This document shows positions 45,512 to 55,810 of a stretch of DNA of 64,000 nt, in pieces (within the stretch, counting starts at the first letter, position 1; each line of letters starts with the position of its first letter). The DNA lies in contig CAVPNH010000005.1 of NCBI GenBank assembly GCA_963706755.1, positions 40,409 to 104,408 on the forward strand, in the 5' to 3' direction. Source of the stretch: RPQJ01 sp963706755. GTDB lineage: Bacteria > Pseudomonadota > Gammaproteobacteria > Steroidobacterales > Steroidobacteraceae. Under the pieces are notes generated by a model that ran no database searches, was not told the DNA's origin, and saw only the letters and a program-made list of their open reading frames with translations. The position numbers and the translations under genes were made by a program.

Positions 45512-46996
45512 ATGCGTTTCCATGCCGTCAGCGGCTCCGCCGCACGCCAGCGCACGGACTGCGCGATCGTCGGGCTGTACGAATCCGGCGCGCTCGGTGC
45601 GCCCGCGGCACAGCTGGACGCGGCCCTCGGCGGCCGTCTCACGCGGCTCGTCAGGCGCGGCGACCTGCGCGGCAAGGCCGGCGAGGCGACGATGCTCGAC
45701 GTGGAAAGCGGACCGTGCCGGCGCGTGCTGGTCGTGGGCCTGGGCCGGAAGGACGGCTTCGACCGTCGCCGGTACAAGAAAGCCCTGCAGGTCGCGACCG
45801 CGGCCGTTGCCAGGTCGGGGGCGCGCGACGCACTGAGCTACCTGTCGCAGGAGCCCGTCGAGGCCACGGACGCCTACTACCGCGGCCGCCTCGCGGCCGA
45901 GGCCGTCGGCAACGCGATCTATCGCGTCCCGGCGATCCGCAGCTCCCGCAAGCCGCGGGAGCCCGCGCTGCAGGAGTTTCGGCGTGGCCGTCCCGGAGCG
46001 CGACCAGAAGAAGGACGCCGAGCGCGGCCTCGCGCACGGGCGCGGCATCGCGCTCGGCACCGCCCTCACGCGCGACCTGGCCAATCTCCCCGCCAACGTC
46101 TGCACGCCGAGCCACCTCGCCCAGCGGGCGCGCGAACTCGCGCGCGAGCACCGCAGCGTGCGCGCGCAGGTGCTGGGCGAACCCGAGCTCCGTCGGCTCA
46201 AGATGGGATCGTTCCTCTCCGTGACGGCCGGCACCGACGAACCCGCCCGGCTGATCGTGCTGCGCTACCAGGGCGCCGCGCCGCGCCAGGCCCCGGTCGT
46301 GCTGGTCGGCAAGGGCGTGACCTTCGACAGCGGCGGCATCTCGCTCAAGCAGCCGGTCGGCATGGACGAGATGAAGTTCGACATGACCGGGGCGGCGAGC
46401 GTGTTCGGCGCCATCAGGGCGGCAGCGGAGATCGGCCTGCCGATCAACATCGTCGGCGTCGTCCCCGCCTGCGAGAACATGCCGAGCGGCCGCGCGACCA
46501 AGCCCGGCGACATCGTGCGCAGCATGTCCGGCAAGACGATCGAGGTCATCAACACCGACGCCGAGGGCCGGCTGATCCTGTGCGACGCCCTCACCTACGC
46601 GCGGCGCTTCAAGCCCGCCGTCGTGCTCGACATCGCGACGCTCACGGGCGCCTGCGTGATCGCGCTCGGCGCGCACCTGAGCGCGGTGATGAGCAACGAC
46701 GAGGAACTCGCCGCCGAGATCGAGGAAGCTGGCGGCGCGCCGAGGACCGTGCCTGGCACATGCCGATGGCCGAGGAGTACCACGAGCAATTGAAGAGCAA
46801 CTTCGCCGACTTCGCCAACGCCTGCGGCCGCGAGGGCGGAGCGATCACCGCAGCCTGCTTCCTCGCGAAGTTCACCGACGGCCTGCGCTGGGCGCACCTC
46901 GACATCGCCGGCACCGCCTACCTCACCGGCGCGCAGAAGGGCAGCACCGGCCGCCCGGTGCCGCTGCTCGTGGACTTCCTGATCAACCGCCGCTGA
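45512..46996 (+). CDS. pepA: Leucyl aminopeptidase PepA (two frame breaks)
   Basis: PepA is a hexameric M17 aminopeptidase with two metals per subunit. The ATG at 45512 follows AAGGAAAGAAG. The N-terminal macro-like domain is in frame to about 45980, where an extra T shifts it. The catalytic domain follows: 'VGKGVTFDSGGISLKQPVGM' (metal Lys/Asp), 'NTDAEGRLILCDALTYA' (family signature with metal Asp/Glu) and 'ATLTGACVIALG'. A second shift near 46745 restores the first frame for 'DRAWHMPMAEEYHEQLKSNF' and the C-terminus. All active-site residues are present. Confidence 0.93.
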   Translation: MRFHAVSGSAARQRTDCAIVGLYESGALGAPAAQLDAALGGRLTRLVRRGDLRGKAGEATMLDVESGPCRRVLVVGLGRKDGFDRRRYKKALQVATAAVARSGARDALSYLSQEPVEATDAYYRGRLAAEAVGNAIYRVPAIRSSRKPREPALQEFRRGRPGARPEEGRRARPRARARHRARHRPHARPGQSPRQRLHAEPPRPAGARTRARAPQRARAGAGRTRAPSAQDGIVPLRDGRHRRTRPADRAALPGRRAAPGPGRAGRQGRDLRQRRHLAQAAGRHGRDEVRHDRGGERVRRHQGGSGDRPADQHRRRRPRLREHAERPRDQARRHRAQHVRQDDRGHQHRRRGPADPVRRPHLRAALQARRRARHRDAHGRLRDRARRAPERGDEQRRGTRRRDRGSWRRAEDRAWHMPMAEEYHEQLKSNFADFANACGREGGAITAACFLAKFTDGLRWAHLDIAGTAYLTGAQKGSTGRPVPLLVDFLINRR

Positions 46997-46998
46997 CC

Positions 46999-47447
46999 GT
47001 GCCCGGGACCGTCGCAACAAAGGTGGACTTCTACCTCCTCGGTGCCGCCGACGCGCCGCACGCGCCTCGTCACCGCCTGCCGGCTGGCCGAGAAGGCCTG
47101 CGGCCAGGGGCTGCGCGTTGCGGTGCGCACCGCCGAGCCCGGCGCAGACGGCCGAGCTCGACGACCTCATGTGGACCTTCAGCGACCGCAGCTTCGTGCC
47201 GCACGGGGTGTGGCCCGCGGAGCCGGATTTCGCGGCGGCGACGCCCGTGCTGATCGCGAGCGGCGCACTGCCCGAGTCGCACCGCGACGTCCTGATCAAC
47301 CTGGGCGACGACCTGCCCGCAGACGCCGGCAGCTACGCGCGCGTCTGCGAGGTGGTCGCGGGCGACGAGGACGCGAAGCGCCGGGCGCGCGTGCGCTGGC
47401 GAGGCTACCGGGACGCCGGCCTCGAGCCCGACACGCACAACCTCTGA
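46999..47447 (+). CDS. holC: DNA polymerase III chi subunit (two frame breaks)
   Basis: HolC links the clamp loader to SSB. The start at 46999 gives 'VDFYLLGAADAP'; the next frame gives 'RRTRLVTACRLAEKACGQGL'; the third gives 'AELDDLMWTFSDRSFVPHGV' and 'LPADAGSYARVCEVVAGDED'. These are the typical HolC blocks, in the right order. The span of 3n+2 fits two one-base insertions, one of them visible as CCCGGCG for CCCGCG near 47142. It lies 3 bases after pepA and before valS, as expected. Confidence 0.88.
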
Positions 47448-47461
47448 GCGCGGAGGAACGC

Positions 47462-47747
47462 ATGAACAAGGCGATCGACAACGATTCCGGTGCTGACCGA
47501 CATCATCGAGGACGACGCGCCCGGCGCGGGCGCCGCGGAAGATCGCACCGCCGCATTCCTTGGCGAGATCGAGGCGCACCTCGCCACTGCCATCCACGAC
47601 CACGCCGACGAACTCGTGCACAACGCTGCCGCGAGATGGAGGCACTGCTGCTCGAGCAGGTTTCCGACCAGCTTCGCGCCCGGCTGCCCGAGCCTGATCG
47701 CGGGGATCATCGAAGAGCACTTCCGCGGTCCCGCCGGCGCCGCCTGA
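47462..47747 (+). CDS. Small protein between holC and valS (frame breaks)
   Basis: Pieced over three frame changes, the product is about 94 residues: 'MNKAIDNDS', 'VLTDIIEDDAPGAG', a helix 'RTAAFLGEIEAHLATAIHDH', 'EMEALLLEQVSDQLRARLP' and 'SLIAGIIEEHFRGPAGAA'. The 'VLTDIIE' start recalls small uncharacterised proteins found beside holC in other proteobacteria. It has an upstream GGAGGAA site. Function unknown; its place suggests co-expression with the polymerase chi subunit. Confidence 0.6.
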
Positions 47748-47756
47748 ACCGAGCCG

Positions 47757-50568
47757 ATGGACAAGAGCTACTCGCCCCGCGACATCGAGTCGCGCCTCTA
47801 CGAGCGCTGGGAAGCGGCCGGGTGGTTCGCCCCGGGCAGTACGGGCGCGCCGCTACTGCATCATGATCCCGCCGCCCAACGTGACCGGCACGCTGCACAT
47901 GGGGCACGCGTTCCAGCACACGCTCATGGACGCTCTCACGCGCCTGCACCGCATGGACGGCGACCGCGCGCTCTGGCAGCCGGGCACCGACCACGCCGGC
48001 ATCGCCACGCAGATGGTCGTCGAGCGGCAGCTGAATGCCGAGGGCACGCACGCGGCAGGACCTCGGCCGCGAGGCGTTCCTCGAGCGCGTGTGGCAGTGG
48101 AAGGCGCAGTCCGGCGACACCATCAGTCGGCCAGATGCGCCGGCTCGGCGACTCGGTGGACTGGTCGCGCGACCGCTTCACGATGGACGAGGGCCTGTCC
48201 GCGGCGGTGGCCGAGGTCTTCGTGCGCCTCCACGAAAAGGGGCTCATCTATCGCGGCAAGCGACTCGTCAACTGGGACCCGGTGCTGCACACGGCGCTCT
48301 CGGACCTCGAGGTCGTCGTCGGAGCCGGAGGCCGGCAGCCTCTGGCACCTGCGCTATCCGCTCGCCGACGGCTCGGGGCACCTCGTGGTCGCGACCACGC
48401 GGCCCGAGACCATGCTCGGCGACACGGCCGTCGCGGTGCATCCCGAGGACGAGCGCTACCGTCACCTCGTCGGCCGCGAGGTCCGCCTGCCGCTCACCGA
48501 CCGGCTGATCCCGGTCATCGCCGACGAGTACGTCGATCCCGCGTTCGGCAGCGGCTGCGTGAAGATCACGCCGGCGCACGACTTCAACGACTACGAGATC
48601 GGGCAGGCGCCACGGCCTGCCGCTCATCAACATGCTCACGGCGGACGCGCGTGCTGAACGACGCGGCGCCCGCGGCCTACCGCGGCCTCGACCGCTTCGA
48701 GGCGCGCAAGCGCGTGGTGGCGGACCTCGAGGCGGCCGGGCTGCTCGAGAAGACCGACCCGCACACGCTGCCCGTCCCGCGCGGCGACCGCAGCGGCGCC
48801 GTGCTCGAGCCCTGGCTCACCGACCAGTGGTACGTGCGCATCGCCCCGCTCGCCGAGCCCGCGATCCGGGCCGTCGAGGACGGTCGCATCCGCTTCGTGC
48901 CCGACAACTGGTCGAAGACCTACTTCCAGTGGATGCGCAACATCCAGGACTGGTGCATCAGCCGCCAGCTCTGGTGGGGCCACCGCATCCCCGCGTGGTA
49001 CGACGACGGACGGCAACGTGTTCGTCGCGCGCAGCGAGGCCGACGCGCGCGCGCAGGCGCACGCGCGTCACGGCCGCGAGGTGCCGCTGCGCCAGGACGA
49101 GGACGTGCTCGACACGTGGTTCTGCTCGGCGCTCTGGCCGTTCTCGACGCTCGGCTGGCCGGAGCGCACGCCGGAGCTCGCCGCGTTCTACCCGACCACG
49201 GTGCTCGTCACGGGCTTCGACATCATCTTCTTCTGGGTCGCCCGGATGATCATGATGGGCCTCGAGTTCACCGGCGAGGTGCCGTTCCGCGAGGTCTACA
49301 TCACCGGGCTCATCCGCGACGAGCACGGCCACAAGATGTCGAAGTCCAAGGGCAACATCATCGACCCGCTCGACCTGATCGACGGCATCGAGCTCGACGC
49401 GCTCGTCGCCAAGCGCACCACCGGCCTGATGCAGCCGCAGATGAAGAACGCGATCGAGAAGGCGACGCGCAAGCAGTTCCCGCAGGGCATCCCCGCCTAC
49501 GGCACGGACGCGCTGCGCTTCACCTTCGCCTCGCTCGCGACCATGGGCCGCGACATCCGCTTCGACCTCGGGCGCATCGAGGGCTACCGCAACTTCTGCA
49601 ACAAGCTGTGGAACGCCTCGCGCTTACGTGCTCATGAGCGCCGAGGCGACGACCCGGCCGCGCTCGACGGGCGAGCGCGAGTACACCGTCGCCGACCGCT
49701 GGATCCGCGGCCGCCTCGGCGCACGCGGTCGCCGAGGTGCGCGAGCGCTTCGCGGACTACCGCTTCGACCTCGCCGCCCAGGCCGCCTACGAGTTCGTCT
49801 GGTACGAGTTCTGCGACTGGTACCTCGAGCTCGTCGAAGCCGGTGCTGCAGGCGGCCGACGCTACGCCGCGCGCTGAAGCGCGGCACGCGGCGCACGCTG
49901 GTCGAGGTGCTCGAGGCGACGCTGCGCATGCTGCACCCGCTGATGCCCTTCATCACCGAGGAGATCTGGCAGCGAGTGGGGCCCGCTCGCCGGCCGCGCC
50001 GGCCCGACCATCATGCTCGAGCCCTACCCGCGGCCGGCGACTTCCGCCGAGGACGCCGAAGCGGACCGCCAGGTCGCCGTGCTGCAGGCCGTGGTGCTCG
50101 GCGTGCGCCAGATCCGCGGCGAGCTCGACGTCCCGCACTCGCGCGCGATTCCCGTGTACGTGCGCAGCGACCACGCACGGCGACGCGGAGGCGATTGCCG
50201 CGCTCGGCCCCACGATCGCGAAGGTCGGCAACCTCGAGTCGGTCGACCGTGGTCGCGTCGGAGGCCGACCTGCCGCCCTGCGCCATCGCGGTGAGCGCAG
50301 GCCGCACGATCCTCGCGCCATTCGCGCGGCTGGTGGACGACGTCTCCGCCGAGGTCGCGCGGCTCGACAAGCGGCGCGCGCGCGCCGGCCAGGATCGCGA
50401 CCGCTGCGTCGCCAAGCTCGGCGAACGAGAGCTTCGTCGCCAACGCGCCGCCCGAGGTCGTGGCCCAGGAGCGGGGCCGCATCGCGGAGTTCGACCGGCA
50501 GCTCGCGCAGCTCGGCGAGCAGCTGCGGCGTCTCGAGGCGCTGCAATCCGGGGAGGAGACACGCATGA
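47757..50568 (+). CDS. valS: Valyl-tRNA synthetase (many frame breaks)
   Basis: ValS charges tRNA-Val. Evidence spread across frames: 'MDKSYSPRDIESRLYERWEA' at the start; 'PPNVTGTLHMGHAFQHTLMD' (HIGH-type motif); 'PGTDHAGIATQMVVERQL'; editing-domain 'ATTRPETMLGDTAVAVHPED'; 'KMSKSKGNIIDPLDLIDGI' (KMSKS); and the C-terminal coiled coil 'AQERGRIAEFDRQLAQLGEQ'. I see at least eight frame changes, and those I resolved in the first 600 bases are single-base insertions. The likely stop (50566-50568) overlaps the moxR ATG. Confidence 0.92.
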
Positions 50569-51530
50569 ACGCCGGGCAGCGAAGCAGCGCCGGCCCAGCT
50601 CGACGCCGCGAGCGTGGAGCGGGTCGAGGCGGCGGTCGCGGCGCTCGACCGCATCATCCTCGGCAAGGAGCGCAGCTCCGGCTCTGCCTCGCCTGCCTGT
50701 TCGCGCGCGGCCACCTGCTGATCGAGGACATCCCGGGCGTCGGCAAGACCACGCTCGCGCACGCGCTCGCCGCGACCCTCGGCCTCACCTACCAGCGCAT
50801 CCAGTTCACGAGCGACCTGCTGCCGGCCGACATCATCGGCGTCTCGGTGTTCGACGCCGAGACCGGCCAGTTCCGCTTCCATCGCGGCCCGGTGTTCGCG
50901 CAGGTCGTGCTCGCCGACGAAGTGAACCGCGCCACGCCCAAGGCGCAGAGCGCGCTGCTCGAGGCGATGGAAGAGCACCAGGTCACGTCCGACGGCACGA
51001 CCTACCCGATGAGCGAGCCGTTCTTCGTCATCGCGACGCAGAATCCCGTCTACCAGGTGGGCACGTTCCCGCTGCCGGAGTCGCAGCTCGACCGTTTCCT
51101 CATGCGCATCGAGCTGGGCTACCCGGAAGCCGCGCTCGAGCGCGAACTGCTGCTCGGCGCGCGACCGTCGCGACCTGCTCGCGACGCTCGCGCCAGCGCT
51201 CACGCCGCAGCAGCTGCTGCCGGCTGCAGGCGGACGTGCCGCGCGTGCACGCCTCGGAGGCGCTGCTCGACTACGTGCAGGCCGTCGCCCTCTACACGCG
51301 CCAGGCGAGCGAATTCGAGGCCGGCCTCTCGCCGCGCGCGGTGATCGCGCTGCTGCGCGCCGCGCAGGCCTGGGCGCTGATGCACGCCGCGACCGGGCGT
51401 GCTGCCGGAGGACGTGCAGGCCGTGCTGCCGGCGGTGGTCGGCCATCGCCTCGCGCCGCGCGAGCGCCTCGCGCTTCCGCGACGCCGGGCAGGTCGGCCT
51501 GCACGTGCTCGAGCCGTCCCCGTACCCTGA
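50565..51530 (+). CDS. MoxR-family AAA+ ATPase (frame breaks)
   Basis: MoxR ATPases act as chaperones, often with a DUF58 and a transglutaminase-like partner, as here. The ATG at 50565 follows GGAGGAG. Motifs: 'LIEDIPGVGKTTLAHALAAT' (Walker A), 'VVLADEVNRATPKAQSALLE' (Walker B), 'FFVIATQNPVYQVGTFPLPE' and 'SQLDRFLMRIELGYP' (sensor region). The first 40 residues and the lid domain ('ASEALLDYVQAVALYTRQAS') are in other frames. The stop lies 5 bases before the DUF58 start. Confidence 0.88.
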
Positions 51531-51535
51531 CCGGG

Positions 51536-52531
51536 ATGCGCGACGCGTCCGCCGCCTGCGGGCGCGGCCTCGACGCGCGCATGGGCGCCTGGATCAGGCG
51601 TCGGCAGGGCCCGGACCCCGATCCCGTCAGCGCTCGACTGCGCGGCCGCATCTACATCCTGCCGACCGGCCTCGGGGTCGGCCTACGCCGCCATGGTGGT
51701 GGCGATGGTCGCGGGCGGCCTCAACTACAGCAATAACCTCGGGCTCGGGCCTCGCCTTCCTGCTGGCGAGCCTCGGCGTTCGTCGCCATGCACCACTGCC
51801 ACGGCAACGCTCGTCGGGCTCGAGCTGCGCCTGCTCGCGACGGAGGCCGCATTCGCGGGCAGCCGGTGCCTTCCGGCTGCTGCTCGAGAACCGCGCGGCA
51901 CGCGCCGACGGCCACGCATCGAGTGGCCGCCGGCAGCGAGCGCCGCAGGTCGTGGCGTGCCTGCCGGCGGCGGAACGCGACCGTCGATCGCGCTGCCCGC
52001 CCCGCGGCGCGGCACGCGTCGCGGCTCGACCGCTTCACGTGCTCGCGACACGCCATCCGCTCGGGCTGTTCCGCGCCTGGGCCGTGGTGCACGCCGGCTA
52101 CTCGCCATCGCGTGGCCGCAGCCCGCGGACCGCGGCCGCGCCCCGCCGGGCGTCGAGACCGACACCGGCGGCGCCCAGGACCGCGCGAAGGGCGAGGACG
52201 ACTTCGCGGGCCTGCGGCCCTACCAGCCCGGGGACCCGCTGCGCCGCATCGCGTGGAAGGCCTACGCCCGCGGCCAGGGCCTGCACACCAAGCAGTACGC
52301 GGGCACCGACGTCGTCTCGCACGTCTTCGACTGGGACAGCCTGCCGGGCCTCGACGTCGAGGCGCGGCTTTCGCAGCTGTGCCGCTGGGTGCTCGACGCC
52401 ACGCGAGTGGAGAAGCCTACGGACTGCGCCTGCCCGGCGTCGCGATCGAGGCGAACATCGGCAGCGGGCACGCTGCAGCGCTGCCTCGACGCGCTCGCGC
52501 TCTTCGCACTGGAGGACGGCCGTGGCCGTGA
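51536..52531 (+). CDS. DUF58 (von Willebrand-like) protein (frame breaks)
   Basis: The start ('MRDASAA') follows moxR by 5 bases. Two N-terminal hydrophobic segments are read in mixed frames ('YILPTGLGV', 'MVVAMVAGGLNYSNNL', 'LAFLLASLGV'). The diagnostic DUF58 block is clear: 'DDFAGLRPYQPGDPLRRIAW' followed by 'KAYARGQGLHTKQYAG'. It is the middle gene of a MoxR-DUF58-TgpA operon. There are at least six frame changes. The end probably overlaps the tgpA start (GTGA). Confidence 0.82.
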
Positions 52532-54476
52532 ACCGGCGCCGGGCAGGCTGCCGGCGGACTCGACGGCGTGCTGGCCGCGCTGCTCGTCGCGGTGGCGGCG
52601 CACCTCCCGTACCTGCCCTCGTGGACCCTGCTGCTCCTGCTCGCCGCGATCACCTGGCGCTGGACTGCGGACCGGCGTGGTCTCCCGCTCCCGCCGCGAT
52701 GGCTCTGCGTCACCGCGGCGGCGGTGGCGCTCGTCGTCGTGCTCGCGGCCTACCGGACCGTCAACGGCATCGAGGCCGGCACCGCGTTCCTGGTCCTCAT
52801 GGCGGCGGCGAAGCTGCTCGAGACCCGCGCGCCGCGCGACCTGACGGTGCTCGTCTTCATCGCCTACATCGTGCTGTACGCGGCGCTGCTGCGCGACCAG
52901 CGGCTGCAGCTGCTGCCCTGGCTCCTGGCGGGGACGCTGCTCGCGACCGCGGCGCTCATGCGCGTGCATGCCGGTTCCGTCGGAGACTCGTGGCGCGGCC
53001 TGCTGCGACGGACGTCGGCGCTGCTGCTGCAGGCACTGCCGCTCGCGCTGGCGCTGTTCCTGCTCTTCCCCCGGCTGCCCGGCCCTTCTGGGGCCTCGCG
53101 GCCCCGAGTTCGGCGCGCACAGGATTGTCGGACGAAATGACGCCGGGCGACGTCTCGGAACTGAGCGTATCGGGGGAGCCTGCTTTCCGCGTGCGCTTCG
53201 CCGGCGCGCCCCCTCCGCCCGTCCAGCGCTACTGGCGCGGGCCGGTGCTGCACGAGTTCGACGGCAGGAGCTGGCGGCGGCCGCGCGGCCAGCCGCTCCC
53301 GGAGCAGGCGGTCACGGTCTCGGGCGCACCGGTCGACTACCAGATCACGCTGGAGCCTCACGACAAACTGGATCCTCGCGCTGGACATGCCGGCCGAATG
53401 GCCGGCGAGCGAGGCCTACCGCGCCTACGACTTCACGCTGCTGTCCCCTCGCCCGCTCGACCGACGTCGCCTCGTTCCACCTGCGTTCATATCCGAGCTA
53501 TCGCGCCGGCGCGGTGCTCCCGACATCCGTGCGCCACCGCGATCCCAGCTGCCGCCGTCCGGCAATCCGCGCGCGGTCGCGCTCGGCCGCGAGCTGCGCG
53601 CTCGCTACGGCGAGCCGCGCCAGATTGCCGGGCCTTGCTGCGCCGTTCCGGAACGAGCCGTTCGTGTACACGCTGCAGCCGCCGCGACTCGCCGCGAATG
53701 CGGTGGACGAATTCCTGTTCAGCACGCGCAAGGGCTTCTGCGAGCACTACGCTTCGGCGTTCACGCTCGTGATGCGGGCTGCGGGCGTGCCCGCGCGCGT
53801 GGTCACCGGCTACCAGGGCGGCGAATTCAACCCGATCGGCGGCTACCTGCTGGTGCGCCAGTCCGACGCGCACGCCTGGTCGGAGATCTGGCTCGACGAC
53901 CGCGGCTGGGTGCGGATGGACCCGACGGCGGCCGTCGCTCCCGAGCGCATCGAGCGCGGCCTGGTGAATGCCCTGGGCGCCGACGAACCCGCGCCCGGGC
54001 GGCTGCGGCAGGAAAGCGAGTTGTGGCTGCAGGTCACGATGACCTGGGACGCCGTCAACGACCTGTGGAACGAGCGGATCGTGCGCTTCAACGAGGCGCG
54101 ACAGTTCGACCTGCTCGAGCGCCTGGGCTTCGACGAGCCCGACTGGCGCACGCTGGGCCTGGGCCTCGCGGCAAGCCTCGCGGCGTTCTTCGTCGCGCTC
54201 TCGGCCTACCTCGGATGGAGGCACCGCGAGCCCGCGCGCGACTGGCCGGCACGGCTGCACGCCGAGGCCGCGCGCCGCCTGCGCCGCCGCGGGCTCGTGC
54301 CCGGCCGCACGGAGGGCCCCGCCGCGTTCCTCGATCGCGCGGCCACGGAGTGCCCGGACCTCGCCCGCGACATCCGGCGGATTCGCGACCTGTACTGCGC
54401 GCTGCGCTACGGGCCCGGCCCCGAGCCGGGCGACCTCGGGCGGCTCAAGCACCTGGTGAACCGCCTGCGCCCCTGA
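52528..54476 (+). CDS. Transglutaminase-like membrane protein, TgpA type (frame breaks)
   Basis: The protein has about five N-terminal membrane segments ('VLAALLVAVAAHLPYLPSWT', 'LVFIAYIVLYAALL', 'LLQALPLALALFLLFPRLPG'), a DUF3488-type region, and a periplasmic transglutaminase core with the triad: Cys in 'FLFSTRKGFCEHYASAFTLV', His in 'SDAHAWSEIWLDDRGW' and Asp in 'RMDPTAAV'. A final membrane segment ('GLGLAASLAAFFVALSAYLG') and a cytosolic DUF4129-like tail follow. Frame changes occur near 52560, 53090, 53370, 53460 and 53630. From about 53640 to the end the frame is intact. Pseudomonas TgpA is essential; its exact substrate is unknown. Confidence 0.88.
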
Positions 54477-54527
54477 ACGGGGCTCGGGTATGCTTGCGCC
54501 CTCCTTCGTGTGTCGGGGTGCAGGACC

Positions 54528-54791
54528 ATGGCAGACCTCAAGCAGCAGTTCGAAGCGGCCGGCAAGGACGCGCAGAAGCTTCCGTCGCGGCCGTCCGACG
54601 AGGACATGCTGCGGCTCTACGCGCTCTACAAGCAGGCAACCGCCGGCGACGTGTCCGGCGAACGGCCCGGCGCATTCGACTTCGTGAATCGCGCGAAGTA
54701 CGACGCCTGGGCGCGCGCCAAGGGCACGCCCACCGACAAGGCGATGAAGTCCTACGTGGACCTGGTCGCGCGACTGAAGAAACTGGGCTGA
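54528..54791 (+). CDS. Acyl-CoA-binding protein
   Basis: This 87-residue cytosolic protein binds long-chain acyl-CoA. Start 'MADLKQQFEAAGKDAQKLPS' with 'EDMLRLYALYKQATAGD' (ligand-binding Tyr and Lys) and 'FDFVNRAKYDAWARAKGTPT' followed by 'KAMKSYVDLVARLKKLG' match the ACBP family over its whole length. The ATG at 54528 is preferred over one 18 bases upstream because it aligns with the family and follows GGGGTGCAGGA. It lies 4 bases before the next gene. Confidence 0.93.
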   Translation: MADLKQQFEAAGKDAQKLPSRPSDEDMLRLYALYKQATAGDVSGERPGAFDFVNRAKYDAWARAKGTPTDKAMKSYVDLVARLKKLG

Positions 54792-54795
54792 GGCG

Positions 54796-55653
54796 GTGGG
54801 TCCGGCCGCGGCGATTGCGCTCTGCGCGGCCGCCGTCCTCGGGTGGCTGCTCGCGGGCCCGATCGTGGCGGCGCGGCGCCGACGCACCGCCATGGCGCGA
54901 CCGCTCCCGGCGGACGCGATCGCGTATATCGAGCGCAACGTTCCTGCGTGCAGGCGTCTTCCCGCCGCCCTCGCGGCACGCCACGAGGGCCTCGTGAGCG
55001 CGTTCCTCGCCGAGAAGGAGTTCGTGGGCTGCGGCGGGCTCGTCGTCACCGACGAGATCCGCACGACGATCGCTGCGCTCGCCAGCCTGCTCGTGCTCTG
55101 CAGGCGCGGCCACTACGACGCGCTGCACTCCGTACTCGTGTATCCGTCGGCGTTCTGGGTCGAGGACGAAGTGGAGGACGAGGCCGGTGTCGTCGAGAAA
55201 CGCCGGCGGGACCTGTCGGGCGAGGCCTGGGAATCGAGCCGCATCATCCTGTCCTGGCAGGACGTGCTCGAAGCCGCGCATTCGCCGGGCGAGGGCTACA
55301 ACGTCGCGCTGCATGAGTTCGCCCACTACCTCGAAGCGGAAGGACTCGGGCTCGCCCCACCGCCCGCCGTCACGCAGCGCAGGCCGGGTCCCGCGACGCC
55401 GGCGGGCCGGGCGCGCGCGCTGGACGCGTGGTCCGCCGATGTCATCGTGGAATTCGAGGCGCTGCGTGACGCGGTGGACCGCGACGCGGACACGTTCCTC
55501 GATCCCTATGCCGCCGAGGACGAGGCGGAATTCTTCGCCGTCGCGACCGAGGATTTCTTCGAGCGCCCGTCGGGGCTGCGCGCGGCGCACCCGCGGCTCT
55601 ACGCGCTGCTGCAGGAGTTCTACGGGCTCGATCCCCGCCGCGTGGTGAAGTGA
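54796..55653 (+). CDS. mtfA: MtfA-like zinc metallopeptidase (M90)
   Basis: The 285-residue product has an N-terminal hydrophobic segment ('AAAIALCAAAVLGWLLAGPI'), then 'CRRLPAALAARHEGLVSAFL', and the zinc site 'NVALHEFAHYLEAEGLG' (HEFAH) with a downstream 'VATEDFFERP' Glu block, both characteristic of MtfA/DUF980. MtfA in E. coli binds the Mlc repressor and is a peptidase; unlike it, this version carries a membrane anchor. It starts 4 bases after the ACBP gene, so they may be co-transcribed. Frame intact. Confidence 0.87.
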   Translation: MGPAAAIALCAAAVLGWLLAGPIVAARRRRTAMARPLPADAIAYIERNVPACRRLPAALAARHEGLVSAFLAEKEFVGCGGLVVTDEIRTTIAALASLLVLCRRGHYDALHSVLVYPSAFWVEDEVEDEAGVVEKRRRDLSGEAWESSRIILSWQDVLEAAHSPGEGYNVALHEFAHYLEAEGLGLAPPPAVTQRRPGPATPAGRARALDAWSADVIVEFEALRDAVDRDADTFLDPYAAEDEAEFFAVATEDFFERPSGLRAAHPRLYALLQEFYGLDPRRVVK

Positions 55654-55677
55654 CGACCGCGAGAAGCCACGGGCCAG

Positions 55678-55799
55678 CTGGTCCCGAGGGCGGCCTTCCC
55701 CCTACCGAGGGCGTCACGCCGCATGGACGCGGCGTGCGAGGCTACAGGGATGTACTTGCGCCGTCCCTCGGCAGGGGGAAGGCCGCCCCTCGGGACCAG
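55678..55799. repeat. Long inverted repeat with nested hairpin
   Basis: Arms of about 36 and 38 bases (55678-55713 and 55762-55799) are complementary except for about three differences; each contains GGCGGCCTTCCCCCT-like sequence. Inside lies a second perfect stem CACGCCGC/GCGGCGTG (55715-55722, 55729-55736) and a small palindrome TACA-GGGA-TGTA (55743-55754). It lies between convergent mtfA and the CocE gene, so it may serve as a two-way terminator, but its size and order fit a REP/MITE-like mobile palindrome. Confidence 0.85.
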
Positions 55800-55810
55800 C
55801 GCCGGCGCAA

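Noticed and set aside
47757..54000. Programmed frameshifting in valS, moxR and tgpA
   Set aside because: There are too many breaks per gene, without a common slippery motif; the same pattern hits unrelated genes.
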